Shown: in pieces, positions 6,061 through 6,406 of the stretch
How positions within the stretch are numbered: the first letter of the stretch is position 1
How the letters are laid out: every line of letters starts with the position of its first letter
Source: Candidatus Acetothermia bacterium JdFR-47
GTDB lineage: Bacteria; Bipolaricaulota; Bipolaricaulia; Bipolaricaulales; Bipolaricaulaceae
Assembly: GCA_002011415.1 (NCBI GenBank)
Contig: MTNI01000026.1
Coordinates: 10,628-17,033 of the forward strand
Reading direction: 5' to 3'
Length of the DNA stretch: 6,406 nt
Notes under the pieces: generated by a model
What the model was told of the DNA's origin: nothing
Seen by the model: only the letters and a program-made list of their open reading frames with translations
The model's database searches: none
Made by a program: the position numbers and the translations under genes

Positions 6061-6065
6061 CCACA

Positions 6066-6356
6066 TTGCCCGCACCAAAGGTGGGGGCGTTTGGCCGGTG
6101 GAAGATCTTCTTCGGTCGCTGTCCTCGTTGTGACGGACGACTTAAGTCCTTGGTGGCCATCGAAGAATCCTACACACGTAAAAGGCAAGTTCCTATGAGT
6201 GTGGGAACAAACCCGGCTCCCTTCATGGTGGAGATCAGGGTTACGCCGGTTTATTCTGTTTGCTCACGCTGCGGGTTCCGCACCCGCCGAGGGAGCATAA
6301 GGAGTGCCCCCGGCTCCAACTTCCAAGTTCTAAATCCGGCTTTCGTTGGAGCATAG
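6066..6356 (+). CDS. Small zinc-ribbon protein of unknown function
   Basis: The predicted product has 96 residues starting from TTG behind a strong Shine-Dalgarno. Two CXXC pairs, CPRC (Cys19, Cys22) and CSRC (Cys66, Cys69, followed by Gly-Phe), form a probable four-cysteine zinc ribbon. The 43-residue segment between them is basic at first (YTRKRQ, 36-41), then hydrophobic and beta-like (FMVEIRVTPVYSV, 53-65). The tail after the second knuckle is basic (RTRRGSIR, 72-79) and then low in features. I do not recognise the family. Zinc ribbons of this size often bind nucleic acid or act as accessory subunits, which is only a general guide. Codon third positions are less GC-rich than in the GNAT and hcp genes, suggesting a different history or low expression. 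An internal ATG at codon 44 would lose the first CXXC pair, so the TTG start is preferred. A real gene is likely but not certain. Confidence 0.6.
   Translation: MPAPKVGAFGRWKIFFGRCPRCDGRLKSLVAIEESYTRKRQVPMSVGTNPAPFMVEIRVTPVYSVCSRCGFRTRRGSIRSAPGSNFQVLNPAFVGA
6313..6352. repeat. 8-bp perfect inverted repeat inside the end of the zinc-ribbon gene
   Basis: GCTCCAAC (6313-6320) and GTTGGAGC (6345-6352) are perfect reverse complements separated by 24 bases. The repeat ends two bases before the stop codon at 6354. No T run follows, so an intrinsic terminator is not supported. It may be an mRNA 3' structure or chance. Confidence 0.4.
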
Positions 6357-6406
6357 GAAGCCACGAGGCTGGGGGTTCGCAATCACCCTCATGCCGATCT
6401 GGCCGT
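6357..6406. other. final 50 bases, nothing recognised
   Basis: No start codon with a ribosome-binding site, no terminator and no RNA gene can be supported here. A 4-bp AGCC/GGCT hairpin (6359-6370) is too weak to call. Confidence 0.4.

Larger units (their letters stand above)
5874..6065. other. intergenic region between the GNAT gene and the zinc-ribbon gene
   Basis: About 190 bases, visibly less GC-rich than the flanking genes. Frames open through it are continuations or shadows without a ribosome-binding site or recognisable domain. It holds a candidate promoter and a short direct repeat, listed separately. No convincing intrinsic terminator follows the GNAT stop; only a 4-bp GGTT/AACC pairing is seen there. 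Confidence 0.5.

Noticed and set aside
5795..6133. 112-codon + strand frame overlapping the GNAT gene end
   Set aside because: It starts inside the GNAT coding sequence in another frame, lacks a Shine-Dalgarno and shows no domain.
6313..6352. Integron attC-like site
   Set aside because: The arms do not fit RYYYAAC/GTTRRRY, and no integrase or cassette array is present.
6360..6395. tRNA T-arm-like GGGGGTTCGCAATC near the right end
   Set aside because: The loop is too long for a T loop and no acceptor, D or anticodon arm can be placed around it on either strand.

Overview
The window is a GC-rich bacterial chromosome segment with genes on the + strand only and short intergenic gaps. Gene content (an FMN-reductase/rubredoxin fusion, a short hybrid-cluster protein, an HD-GYP signalling enzyme) points to an anaerobic or micro-oxic bacterium, possibly a thermophile. 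This assignment is inferred from gene content; no rRNA or other lineage marker is present.

Layout. (1) 1-240: the C-terminal end of an HD-GYP-type cyclic-di-GMP phosphodiesterase, cut by the window edge. (2) 241-2690: a compact transcription unit with a sigma70-like promoter (280-307), then hrb (flavin reductase-rubredoxin, 339-1037), a 68-residue winged-helix protein (1124-1330) and hcp (hybrid-cluster protein/hydroxylamine reductase, 1327-2628). The last two genes overlap by the four bases GTGA, and a strong intrinsic terminator closes the unit (2656-2689). It reads as a nitrosative/oxidative-stress module: Hrb would pass NAD(P)H electrons through FMN to rubredoxin, Hcp would reduce NO or hydroxylamine, and the small DNA-binding protein would be the local regulator. 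No Hcr-type reductase or FprA flavodiiron protein is present, so Hrb is the obvious candidate electron donor for Hcp. (3) 2690-5873: a monocistronic gene with its own extended -10 promoter and a leader able to fold over its ribosome-binding site. It encodes an unusual 1032-residue protein: an N-terminal GNAT acetyltransferase followed by about 850 residues of beta-rich sequence that I read as Ig-like domains and two copies of a mutarotase-like beta-supersandwich. It has no signal peptide or membrane segment. (4) 5874-6406: an AT-richer stretch with a possible promoter, a 9-nt direct repeat at a 20-nt interval, and a small zinc-ribbon gene (6066-6356) that starts with TTG behind a near-perfect Shine-Dalgarno. 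The last 50 bases hold nothing recognisable.

The items most worth following are the Hrb/wHTH/Hcp operon as a possible Hcr-independent electron route to Hcp, the GNAT protein with its internally duplicated tail, and the competing hairpins in that gene's leader.
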